This document shows, piece by piece, positions 7,956 through 16,181 of a DNA stretch of 64,000 nucleotides. This DNA comes from Olivibacter sp. SDN3. Lineage in GTDB: Bacteria; Bacteroidota; Bacteroidia; Sphingobacteriales; Sphingobacteriaceae. The DNA lies in the NCBI RefSeq assembly GCF_014334135.1, contig NZ_CP060497.1:5270001-5334000 (forward strand), read 5' to 3'. The notes under the pieces are model-generated. The model did not search any database. It saw nothing but the letters and a program-made list of their open reading frames with translations, and had not been told where the DNA came from. The translations under genes were made by a program, and so were the position numbers. How positions within the stretch are numbered: position 1 is the stretch's first letter; each line of letters starts with the position of its first letter.

Positions 7956-10919
7956 TTAAAAGCCAAGATTTAAGCCTAAAACAAATGTTCTTGGTCGTGG
8001 ATAAACCCGGTTATCGATACCTCCCTGTATTTCAGGGTCAACCCCTTTATAGTTTGTGATGGTAAAGACATTTTGTACATTAGCAGAAATGGAAAGCTTT
8101 GCCGTACTATTAAAGGAAAGCTGACCGATATCGTAGATCAACCCCAGGTTATCCATCCGTAAGAAGGATGCATTCTGCAAGTAATAATCACTGATGGCAT
8201 TATTTATCTGAAAGTTACTGTTCAGAAAATCCCGAGGAGCATTATTCAGGTTACCTGCCGGATTTAAAACATTATTTCTGATCGCCATATTGGAAGAGAC
8301 ATTATCGTATACATAATGGCCTATATTAGATCGTAAAACGGCATTAAGTGTCCATTTCCTATAATTAAAATTGGTACTGAAACCTAAGAGGTATTTCGGT
8401 AATGGTGAATGCCTCAATTGTCGGTCAAGATCATTAATTTCACCATCGCCATTGAGGTCGGCATATACCCCTTCTAAAGGTTTTCCGCTATCATCATAGA
8501 CCTGCTTGTACAGTCGATAGGTGAATGGGCTATAACCTACGGTATGCACTTGCACATTTTGCCCCGTACCTCCCTCTATATACCCCACTTCAGTAAAATA
8601 ATTAGGATCTTCAACAGCCGTAAGATTGGTTACTTTGTTATGATTATAGGTGAAATTGAAATTGACATCCCAAACAAAGTCGTCTTGCTTAATTGGCGTA
8701 GCATTGAAGTTTAGCTCCACCCCGCGATTTTCCATGTTTCCCACATTAGTTAGTAAAAGGTTACTAAAATTAGTTCCTACGGGAATAGGGATAACACTTA
8801 ACAGGTCTTTCGTCCTTTTGTAATATACATCAATACTTCCGCTGATACGACCGTCGAGAAAACCATAATCTAAACCACCATTATAGGTTGCCGTGCTCTC
8901 CCATCGTATATCCTGATCATAGGCTATGGGCGAATAGGTCGGATAAAATTGATTACCAAATTGATATTGGGATTCGTTCACACTGAGGTAGTAATTCGGC
9001 AGATAAGAGTAATTGGCAATTCCATCCTGTTGTCCGGTAATCCCATAACTTAATCTGAGGTTTAACTGAGATAAGGGCTCTACATTTTGAAGAAATTCTT
9101 CTTTATTGATGCGCCAAGTAAAACCTGCCGAAGGAAAAAAGCCCCACCTGTTCTGTGGACTGAAACGTGAAGAGCCATCAGTACGGGCAGTTCCTGATAA
9201 AATATATTTATCATTTAAGGTATAAATTACCCGACCATAGTAAGAAATCAATCTATTTTGTTGAATATCAAAAGGAAACGGGGGGGTTGTTAGGACAGAG
9301 CCATCGGCCCGTAAGGTCGGGTAATTATTTGTTTTGGTTTCAAAGTCATAATATCCATAACCTGCTGTGATATCAAAATTACTGTTGATATGTTCTACCG
9401 TCTTATTATAATTCAGGAAAAACTCCCCAACTTTATTATTAATATCCGTCAGGTATCTGGTGATAGAACCACCTGTAGAAAAATTCATCGCGGCAAAAGC
9501 CGGCACTTCAGCACCGCCTCTACCTCTAGAGATATCATAAGCAAGATTAAGGTTAGCTCTTAATTCTGGCAGGAAGTGAAAGGAATAATCGAGCTGAATA
9601 TTACCGAAACTACGGGCAACCTTTCCATTATCATCCCTTAAATTCAGGAGACCAACGGGATTTCGTGGCGCTAAGGGGTGTGGATTGGCTCCTTGCATCC
9701 ATTCAAAATAATTTCCAAAATCATTCTCTTCGTGTACAGGTTTTGTTGGATCAAATTGGATGGCATTAAAAATTGCGTCTTGATTGCCAAACATCGCATT
9801 TTGCAAAGATCCCTTTAAATTCAGGTCAACCTTCAGATGATCGTCAAAGAATTTCGGACTAAGCGTAATAGCCGCTGTAGTACGGTCCATATGATCTCTT
9901 TTCAATACTCCCTGCTGACTCAGGTAGCCCAATGCAAAACGATAAGGCAGTGACTTATAGGCACCACCGATGCTCAAGTTGTTATCGGTGGTCAATGCTG
10001 ACCTAAAAATTTCCTTTTGCCAGTCGGTATCAGCCTCTCCAAGTCTTTCAATCTGCGCTGCTGAGCCATTATTGATTACATAATCCCTAAATTCCTGTGC
10101 CGATAAGACATCCATTGTTTTAGCCAGCGTAGCTACCGAATTTTGGCTGGTGAAATTAACAGTCGGCCGTCCGCTTGCTCCCTTTTTCGTGGTAATCAAG
10201 ATCACCCCATTCGATGCCCTTGAACCATAAATAGCCGTAGCATTTGCATCTTTCAATACGGTAAACGTTTCTATATCATTCGGGTTAATCAAGCCTAACG
10301 GATTCGCTGTACCTGGTAAAATATTATCACCATTTGCATTCTTAAATGATGAAAGCGGCACGCCATCAATAACGATTAAGGGATCATTACTAGCATTTAG
10401 AGAAGCTCCCGCCCGTATCCTAATAGTGCTTCCAGAACCGGGCCTTCCACCTGCAGGTGTTATCTGCACCCCTGCAGCTTTACCGGAAATCAACTGATCT
10501 GGAGTAGTAATCACGCCCTTCTGAAAATCTTTGGAATTCACCGTTGTAACAGAACCGGTAAGCTCCCCTTTCTTTTGGGTACCATAACCAATGACCACTA
10601 CCTCATCCAAGCCCTCTGCACTCGGCAACAACTGCACATCCACTGTGACTAGTTGTCCAGCGACTACGACATTCTTTTCGGTAGTTTCATATCCTATATA
10701 AGAAATAAGGAGTGTGTAACTGCCGTCGGACAAATTGGGAATGGAAAAATTTCCCTTCTCGTCTGTCCCTACACTTCGGTTTAGCTCCCGAACAAAGATG
10801 GAAGCTCCAGCCAAAGTTTGGTTAGTGTCGTCATACACATGACCTCGGATACCACCACTTTGGGCAAAGACTACCATGTTAGCCATTACGAGTAGAACGA
10901 AGGTTGCTACGCGTTTCAT
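7956..10919 (-). CDS. susC: SusC/RagA TonB-dependent outer-membrane transporter (starch locus)
   Basis: A 22-strand TonB-dependent transporter that would import maltodextrins with the SusD partner encoded next. It has 987 residues from the start chosen. A signal peptide (MKRVATFVLLVMANMVVFAQ) is followed by a carboxypeptidase-regulatory-like domain (GGIRGHVYDD to about residue 95). The SusC signature LDEVVVIGYGTQKKGELTGSV precedes the plug domain with GSRASNGVILITTKKG. The barrel ends with the terminal aromatic in LGLNLGF. The ATG at 10919 has a GAGAG purine stretch 8 bases upstream. The alternative ATG at 10934 adds five residues and has none, so I chose 10919. Confidence 0.93.
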   Translation of the reverse strand: MKRVATFVLLVMANMVVFAQSGGIRGHVYDDTNQTLAGASIFVRELNRSVGTDEKGNFSIPNLSDGSYTLLISYIGYETTEKNVVVAGQLVTVDVQLLPSAEGLDEVVVIGYGTQKKGELTGSVTTVNSKDFQKGVITTPDQLISGKAAGVQITPAGGRPGSGSTIRIRAGASLNASNDPLIVIDGVPLSSFKNANGDNILPGTANPLGLINPNDIETFTVLKDANATAIYGSRASNGVILITTKKGASGRPTVNFTSQNSVATLAKTMDVLSAQEFRDYVINNGSAAQIERLGEADTDWQKEIFRSALTTDNNLSIGGAYKSLPYRFALGYLSQQGVLKRDHMDRTTAAITLSPKFFDDHLKVDLNLKGSLQNAMFGNQDAIFNAIQFDPTKPVHEENDFGNYFEWMQGANPHPLAPRNPVGLLNLRDDNGKVARSFGNIQLDYSFHFLPELRANLNLAYDISRGRGGAEVPAFAAMNFSTGGSITRYLTDINNKVGEFFLNYNKTVEHINSNFDITAGYGYYDFETKTNNYPTLRADGSVLTTPPFPFDIQQNRLISYYGRVIYTLNDKYILSGTARTDGSSRFSPQNRWGFFPSAGFTWRINKEEFLQNVEPLSQLNLRLSYGITGQQDGIANYSYLPNYYLSVNESQYQFGNQFYPTYSPIAYDQDIRWESTATYNGGLDYGFLDGRISGSIDVYYKRTKDLLSVIPIPVGTNFSNLLLTNVGNMENRGVELNFNATPIKQDDFVWDVNFNFTYNHNKVTNLTAVEDPNYFTEVGYIEGGTGQNVQVHTVGYSPFTYRLYKQVYDDSGKPLEGVYADLNGDGEINDLDRQLRHSPLPKYLLGFSTNFNYRKWTLNAVLRSNIGHYVYDNVSSNMAIRNNVLNPAGNLNNAPRDFLNSNFQINNAISDYYLQNASFLRMDNLGLIYDIGQLSFNSTAKLSISANVQNVFTITNYKGVDPEIQGGIDNRVYPRPRTFVLGLNLGF

Positions 10920-10997
10920 GTAAATTACTCTCATTAGATTGGTTTTTGTTTGATTAAAAAAGCAATTGTTTTCTCCTTAACATATTGCTGATTTTTT

Positions 10998-12887
10998 TTA
11001 TTTTAATTGGTTTTTACTTATAATATGATATTCGCCGGGAGCCAATAAACGATCAAACCTTTCGTTTAGCTGCACAGGCATTTTTGATCGGTTATCAAAC
11101 CAGATACCGACAGTGTTATCGATTTCAGCCTGAATTGGTTTGACATCAAAGTTTCCTACAACGCACACCTCTTGCTCCCCTTTCTTTATTATTATATATT
11201 TCAGGCCGTCGCGAAGGTGATATTCGACTTGGCCATCACGGAACACCTCATTATTCTTTTTAAAATGGATGAGGTTGCCGAAGGCCTGATACAGTTCTCG
11301 ACGATCGCCTTGGTTGTAATTCCATTTTATAGGTTTTTCCCCCGTACGGCCATTTTCGTCGATAGACACATCGTAACCGAGTTCTCCAAACTGCCAGATC
11401 ATTTTAGGTCCGGGCACCAAAAACAAAAATGCGGCAGCCATCTCCACCCGCTTAAGTGCAGTTTTAAGCTCTCTTGTATCATAATTCCCATGACTATTTC
11501 CGTAGGCAAGATTTTTGAACATTAGTCGTTCCTCGTCGTGACTTTCCATATAAGAAACCAAATTGGGCGAATCAAAACCATGTGTTGCCGGAATTATTCT
11601 GGAAATATCTGATTGACCGATAGCTGTCCACCCCATGGTAGCCTCATTGAACCCGTAGTTCAGGTTATTCCAAAAGAGCATTCCCTCCTTTGCTAGCTCC
11701 TGCTCCTCCTGATCATCGGCAAAGTGTTCTAAAATCACATACAGCCCCGCGTCAAGTGTTTTTAAATAGTTATTGTAATCTTTCCATATTGCAACCCTGG
11801 TAGCATCATAAGCACTCCATGCCGCTACACTTGCTTCAGAAGTACCAGAATTTTTCTGTGTAAAACCTTTCGATAGATCAAAGCGAAAACCGTCCACGTG
11901 ATATTCCCGTACCCAATGCTTCAATACATTCTTTACAAACGCTTTGGTATAAGGACTCTCGTGATCCATGTCGTATCCCACGTTATAGGGGTGCGTAGGA
12001 TCCACATTGAACCACGGGTTGGCAGCAGTTGGTTTACCGTCTTGAAAGTATAGTTGCACCATCGGCGATTGACTAAACGAGTGGTTTAACACAACATCCA
12101 CAATAACCGCAATACCTTTAGTGTGACAATCGTCAATGAAAGCTTTTAGATCGTTCTTCGTTCCGTAATATTTATCAGCAGCAAAATAGAAAGAAGGGTT
12201 ATAACCCCAACTCGAATTACCTTCAAATTCGTTGACCGGCATAAGTTCAACAGCGTTCACGCCCAAGTTCGTCAAATACGACAATGTATCGCGCAAAGTC
12301 TGATAGTGATGCGTTTCCACAAAATCACGAACTAAAAGCTCATAAATAACCAAATCATGCGGATGTGGTCGAGTGAAATCAGCTACTCTCCACTGATAAG
12401 ATTCTTCTCGATATCGCATAATCCCCAACAGGCCAGTAGTTTTATCGGAGGGATAAGCAATAGTACCGGGGTATATCTCGGAAGGAATGTATGGATCGTT
12501 CATCGCATCAAGCACCAATTCTGTATAGGGATCGGCAACCTTTTCGTCGCCGTTAATAAGAAACTGATAACAATAAACGCCGTCAGGATCTAAATCATCT
12601 ACTTGTGTCCACCAGCGATCTCCATCAGCAGTCTTTGTCATCAAAGAATGATCATTCGCAACAAAATCATTAAACGAGCCAAGGAGGTGCACTGATTCTT
12701 TTTCAGGGGCCCAAATGGTAACAATAGCTGATCGACCGTCATTGACAAAAGAAACACCATTATCTTCAGCTTGGGCAGGAAATTCAACATTGCCGCCATT
12801 ACCGGTCTTATCAGATTCAGTTGCTTTTTTACAAGTAACAGAGCATAGGGCAAAAAGTGCACATAAAAGCCATTTCAGCGTATTCAT
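10998..12887 (-). CDS. GH13 alpha-amylase lipoprotein with N-terminal CBM48-like domain (SusG role)
   Basis: A probable outer-membrane amylase of 629 residues that would cut starch before import. The N terminus is a lipoprotein-type signal (MNTLKWLLCALFALCSVTCKK), although the lipobox is imperfect. Residues about 45-140 form an E-set/CBM48-like domain (TIWAPEKESVHLLGSFNDF). The GH13 barrel carries Asp337 (VDGFRFDLSKGF) as nucleophile, Glu387 (VILEHFADD) as acid/base and Asp451 (MESHDEERL) as the third carboxylate. The longer frame begins with TTG at 12905. The ATG at 12887 begins directly with the signal peptide and is preferred. It is the first gene of the operon after two LacI-type operators. 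The CBM48 domain also occurs in branching and debranching enzymes, so exact linkage specificity is open. Confidence 0.88.
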   Translation of the reverse strand: MNTLKWLLCALFALCSVTCKKATESDKTGNGGNVEFPAQAEDNGVSFVNDGRSAIVTIWAPEKESVHLLGSFNDFVANDHSLMTKTADGDRWWTQVDDLDPDGVYCYQFLINGDEKVADPYTELVLDAMNDPYIPSEIYPGTIAYPSDKTTGLLGIMRYREESYQWRVADFTRPHPHDLVIYELLVRDFVETHHYQTLRDTLSYLTNLGVNAVELMPVNEFEGNSSWGYNPSFYFAADKYYGTKNDLKAFIDDCHTKGIAVIVDVVLNHSFSQSPMVQLYFQDGKPTAANPWFNVDPTHPYNVGYDMDHESPYTKAFVKNVLKHWVREYHVDGFRFDLSKGFTQKNSGTSEASVAAWSAYDATRVAIWKDYNNYLKTLDAGLYVILEHFADDQEEQELAKEGMLFWNNLNYGFNEATMGWTAIGQSDISRIIPATHGFDSPNLVSYMESHDEERLMFKNLAYGNSHGNYDTRELKTALKRVEMAAAFLFLVPGPKMIWQFGELGYDVSIDENGRTGEKPIKWNYNQGDRRELYQAFGNLIHFKKNNEVFRDGQVEYHLRDGLKYIIIKKGEQEVCVVGNFDVKPIQAEIDNTVGIWFDNRSKMPVQLNERFDRLLAPGEYHIISKNQLK

Positions 12888-12902
12888 GGTCAATTGGGTT
12901 AG

Positions 12903-12910
12903 CAAATATA
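12903..12910 (-). promoter_or_regulatory. Candidate -7 promoter box of the starch operon
   Basis: Read on the minus strand this is TATATTTG, matching the Bacteroidota -7 consensus TAnnTTTG. It lies 16 bases upstream of the ATG at 12887, giving a very short leader. No TTTG is found about 20 bp further upstream; that position is occupied by the first LacI-type operator. This fits a promoter controlled by the regulator but is inference. Confidence 0.4.
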
Positions 12911-12926
12911 ATTGTTAGCATCCATT

Positions 12927-12938
12927 GAAAACGTTCCC
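12927..12938. promoter_or_regulatory. LacI-type operator 1, half-degenerate (GAAAACGTTCCC)
   Basis: The sequence GAAAACGTTCCC has the central CG and AACGTT core typical of LacI-family operators. One arm (GTTCCC) is identical to the perfect site 32 bases away, about three helical turns, placing both on the same DNA face. It covers the expected -33 region of the promoter box at 12903-12910. The adjacent upstream gene encodes a LacI-family regulator. Confidence 0.7.
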
Positions 12939-12958
12939 GAAACTTAAGTCTCTTTACT

Positions 12959-12970
12959 GGGAACGTTCCC
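12959..12970. promoter_or_regulatory. LacI-type operator 2, perfect 12-bp palindrome
   Basis: GGGAACGTTCCC is a perfect palindrome with a central CG, in the 179-base gap between the amylase start and the end of the LacI-type regulator gene. It pairs with the related site at 12927-12938. Binding by the adjacent regulator is inferred. Confidence 0.75.
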
Positions 12971-13066
12971 GAAAATATATGTAAAAGTATTTTCTTCCAG
13001 TGAGATTAACAAGAAAAAAATAATATATTTTCTTTAGAAAACAGTGTAATTAAAACACTAAGTAAA

Positions 13067-14077
13067 CTACTTTTCTGTAGATTTTCTGATCATAATAGAT
13101 GAAGGAAGCAAAATCAATTCCTTTCTGGTAGCTGTCTTCTTACTAGTCAAGGCTTCGAATAAAACTTCGGCCGCTCTTGCTCCCATTTCAAAAGCCGGCT
13201 GCTTGACCGTACTTAACGGCGGGTTTAATACATCGGCTATCTCGATGCAGGAAAAGCATATCAATTTAAAATCTTCAGGTATGTTGATATCTTCATCCTG
13301 ACAAAAGCGTAAACACGCAATGGCCAACCTCTCGACGGAGGCCAGCGCCCCATCGGGTTTCAAATGGCCAAAGGCATTCTTTACTGTCCGATAAATGTCT
13401 TCTTTATCATTGGTACACTCAACCACCAACTCTTCATCTGCCGGTAGACCCGCATCTTTCAATGCATCCAGATAACCTTGCATTCTTATTTTACCGATGG
13501 ATATCCGTTTATTGATCACCAGATAAGCAATTTTTTGACAGCCACTTTCTATGAGGTGTTTAGTAGCCTGATAACTACTTTCATAGTCATTTCCCGTAAC
13601 ACAGGTAGCCTCAACGTCTTCATAATAACGGTCGAAAAATACCATAGGAATATGTTTTTCATTTAGCATTTCCAAATGCGAATGTTTGAGGCCTTCGCCC
13701 GAAGCCGACATAATCACCCCCTCGACCCTGCCATTACACAATGCACGGATAAAGGCAGCTTCCTGGTTGATATCATCTTCGGTAACATATATCAGTGTAT
13801 GATAATTGTTTGTTCGAGCTTGCTGTTCAATACCTTTGATCGCCTGGGAAAAAAAATTATTTCCAAATTCTGGGATGATGATAGCGATAGTACGGCTCTT
13901 TGACTCGCGCAGGTTACTGGCATAAATATTAGGCGAGTATCCCAGTTCTTCTGCCACTTTTAAAATGCGCTCTTTCGTTTGCGGATTGATATCGCTATTA
14001 TTTCGAAAGGCTCTGGAGACAGTAGATGTGGAAAGTCCCAGCTCTGCCGCTAACTTTTTGATATTGATTTGGCTCAT
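13067..14077 (-). CDS. LacI/GalR family transcriptional regulator of the starch locus
   Basis: A 336-residue DNA-binding regulator of normal family length. The N-terminal helix-turn-helix is INIKKLAAELGLSTSTVSRA (residues 4-23), followed by the hinge region (ELGYSPNIYASNLRESKS) that inserts in the minor groove at the central CG. From about residue 60 there is a periplasmic-binding-like effector domain (TIAIIIPEFGNNFFSQAIKG). It lies directly upstream of the starch operon on the same strand, with two palindromic sites between. Its effector is probably maltose or a derivative, as in other starch and maltose loci with a LacI-type regulator. Whether it represses or activates cannot be told from sequence. 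Confidence 0.9.
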   Translation of the reverse strand: MSQINIKKLAAELGLSTSTVSRAFRNNSDINPQTKERILKVAEELGYSPNIYASNLRESKSRTIAIIIPEFGNNFFSQAIKGIEQQARTNNYHTLIYVTEDDINQEAAFIRALCNGRVEGVIMSASGEGLKHSHLEMLNEKHIPMVFFDRYYEDVEATCVTGNDYESSYQATKHLIESGCQKIAYLVINKRISIGKIRMQGYLDALKDAGLPADEELVVECTNDKEDIYRTVKNAFGHLKPDGALASVERLAIACLRFCQDEDINIPEDFKLICFSCIEIADVLNPPLSTVKQPAFEMGARAAEVLFEALTSKKTATRKELILLPSSIMIRKSTEK

Positions 14078-14097
14078 GGTTATACACTATTCGTATC

Positions 14098-14128
14098 CAA
14101 AGTTAAAACAAGCTTCCGTTGTTACAAA
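14098..14128 (-). promoter_or_regulatory. Bacteroidota-type promoter of the LacI-family gene
   Basis: Read on the minus strand: TTTG at 14128-14125, 19 bases, then TAACTTTG at 14105-14098. This fits the TTTG / TAnnTTTG consensus of Bacteroidota sigma-ABfr promoters. The predicted transcription start is near 14090, about 13 bases before the ATG at 14077. Confidence 0.6.
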
Positions 14129-14259
14129 TAATAATTATTTGGTGTACATATTAAGCGTTGCAATCTACCACAGCTGTCTTCAATTCGTCAATGCTTCCAA
14201 TATGGTCGGCAAACAATTAAATCGAAAGGTTGTTTCTTTTATTATTAAAACAGATAAAT

Positions 14260-14553
14260 ATGGACAAATTAAAGAAGTTTGAATTGATGGAGAAAATTGT
14301 CCGTCAGTTGGAAGATTTGAAAAACAGCCAACAGGCCGTTTTGGAAAAGATTGGCAAAATTGAGGTGGATAATATTGAATTAGGTGATAAAAACCTCGAA
14401 AATATATTACCTGAAATCCATCAACGTACAGCCGACAATTTTGACGCTATTGGTGGTCTTCTTGAAGATTTTGCCCAAAAAACAGAAAATTTCGGCGATA
14501 AAAACAATGTGGACCAATTACGTGAGCAACAGGATATAGACAGCACAAAATAG
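14260..14553 (+). CDS. Small coiled-coil protein of unknown function
   Basis: A 97-residue soluble protein beginning MDKLKKFELMEKIVRQLEDL. I do not recognise a family. The first 35 residues form a charged amphipathic helix likely to be a coiled coil. The rest is acidic and helix-prone (NILPEIHQRTADNFDAIGGL), with a low-complexity acidic tail. No signal peptide or cysteine is present. The open frame extends upstream to a non-ATG start at 14230, but ATG at 14260 opens directly on the helix and is preferred. It is alone on the plus strand, convergent with the second susD, with a shared terminator between them. Confidence 0.65.
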   Translation: MDKLKKFELMEKIVRQLEDLKNSQQAVLEKIGKIEVDNIELGDKNLENILPEIHQRTADNFDAIGGLLEDFAQKTENFGDKNNVDQLREQQDIDSTK

Positions 14554-14574
14554 CGACATCAAAACAAAAAATAT

Positions 14575-14602
14575 AAAAAAGGGCCTTGTACGGCCCTTTT
14601 TT
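14575..14602. terminator. Bidirectional rho-independent terminator
   Basis: A GGGCC/GGCCC stem with a six-base loop is flanked by six A on the left and six T on the right. It can therefore terminate both the plus-strand small gene ending at 14553 and the minus-strand susD ending at 14606. Confidence 0.85.
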
Positions 14603-14605
14603 CCT

Positions 14606-16123
14606 TTAGTATCCAGGGTTTTGTATATAATTGGGATTGCCCAACTGATTTAAAGGAATTGGAAACAACAAATTTTTTGGATCAGACGCAGGTTTTTCCT
14701 GCCATTCTTCTAAAAATCTGCCAAAGCGGATCAAATCCTGCCTTCTATGACCTTCCCAATAAAATTCTCTTCCCCGTTCATCTAATAATATGTTTTCATC
14801 GATTTCCGTCAAACTGGAAGCATTACGTGCGGCTCTCAGCTCATTAACCAAATTCAATGCTTCGCCCGATTGCCCTAAGCGAAAAAGCGCTTCTGCTTTC
14901 ATTAAAAGCACATCGGAATAACGATAGAATACCCAGTCGTTGTTTAATAAACTAGTGGAGCCATTAGCATAATCAATAGGATATTTGATAACACGGATGC
15001 CTGCAACTTCCAAATGATCCTGATCACGTTCTATAATACTAACTTCCCTTGTAAAAGATAGTGGGTTTCCCCGCCGATCGGTAAGATTTACACCATTCTG
15101 GTTCACCTGTTGACCGACTAAAAAGCCAACCCGTACACCACTTACATTAGTAACTCCAGGGTAGCTTCCGCCTATACGTAGATCGTCTTCTTCAAATTTA
15201 TCGTAGAAGTCAGACAAGGTGCAAAAGCCATTGTTACCACTCGGATTTTGATTATAATGCAAAGTAGCCACCCACATATTGGTCATACCGGTTGCTGCGT
15301 CTTCTCCTCCCCGATTCTCACCGGTAAAAATGTTCTCTGTTGTTGACTGCCCATTATTTGGCGCAAAATTAAGAAAGTAATCATCTATTAATGCATATTT
15401 ACCGCTGTTGATAATTTCATCGGCTAAACGTATAACCTCCTGCAAATCTTCGTTCGCAAATGTTGGAGACTGTCTGTTTAGAAAAGCGCCTCTATTCAAA
15501 TAGATCTTCATCAGCAACATCTTAGCCGCATCTGGAGATGCCCTATCAACTCTTTCGGTTTGCAGGTTATCTATAATCTCATTGAGCTCCGATAAAAGGT
15601 AACCAATCTCTTCTTCAGCTGTACGAACACTAGGTGGTTCCGTAACATCTTCACCAGGACCACGATAGGGTACCTGCCCCCAGCCATCCAATATCGAGAA
15701 TTCTGCAAAGGCACGCAAAAATCTCGCCTGTGCCTCCTGTTGTGCAGTTGGACCGTACTGCAGCACATCCGTAGCGACATAGCTCACGCTAAGTAAATCC
15801 CTGAATACACTGTGTATCCTAGTGTGATCTGATTCCCAGCGATGTAAATGTAAGGCCCTCCAGGCGCCATTATCGTCCCAGTCCCCTCCTCTTGTCGGTA
15901 CGATTGCCTCGTCCGTAGGAAACTCCTGTAAGGCCCACCAACCATAGGGGCCATAATACGGATTTCGCATAGCGATATAAGCCGCATTCAATAAAGCGGG
16001 AACATTTTCGCTATCCACGCCACCGGTACCCACCTGTCCGTGCAAATCCTCGTCTAACTTTGTACAACCCAAAAAGGATAAAAATGTACAGACAGTGATT
16101 GTTATATATATTCTTTTAGTCAT
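14606..16123 (-). CDS. SusD/RagB family lipoprotein (orphan pair)
   Basis: The nutrient-binding partner of the transporter encoded upstream, 505 residues. The lipobox is TFLSFLGCTKLDED. The C-terminal SusD signature is ILLDERGREFYWEGHRRQDL, and the protein ends LGNPNYIQNPGY. Central repeats of helices are consistent with the TPR core. The 58-base gap to susC on the same strand indicates an operon of two. No glycosidase, sulfatase or peptidase follows on the same strand: the next features are a terminator and a convergent gene. The transported substrate cannot be deduced from sequence. Nearby are the starch locus on one side and the divergent acylase cluster on the other. Confidence 0.92.
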   Translation of the reverse strand: MTKRIYITITVCTFLSFLGCTKLDEDLHGQVGTGGVDSENVPALLNAAYIAMRNPYYGPYGWWALQEFPTDEAIVPTRGGDWDDNGAWRALHLHRWESDHTRIHSVFRDLLSVSYVATDVLQYGPTAQQEAQARFLRAFAEFSILDGWGQVPYRGPGEDVTEPPSVRTAEEEIGYLLSELNEIIDNLQTERVDRASPDAAKMLLMKIYLNRGAFLNRQSPTFANEDLQEVIRLADEIINSGKYALIDDYFLNFAPNNGQSTTENIFTGENRGGEDAATGMTNMWVATLHYNQNPSGNNGFCTLSDFYDKFEEDDLRIGGSYPGVTNVSGVRVGFLVGQQVNQNGVNLTDRRGNPLSFTREVSIIERDQDHLEVAGIRVIKYPIDYANGSTSLLNNDWVFYRYSDVLLMKAEALFRLGQSGEALNLVNELRAARNASSLTEIDENILLDERGREFYWEGHRRQDLIRFGRFLEEWQEKPASDPKNLLFPIPLNQLGNPNYIQNPGY

Positions 16124-16181
16124 GACTTTTCTTTTATTTTAAACTGTAGTAGCTTGAGCAACTATAGATTTTCAACAATTA

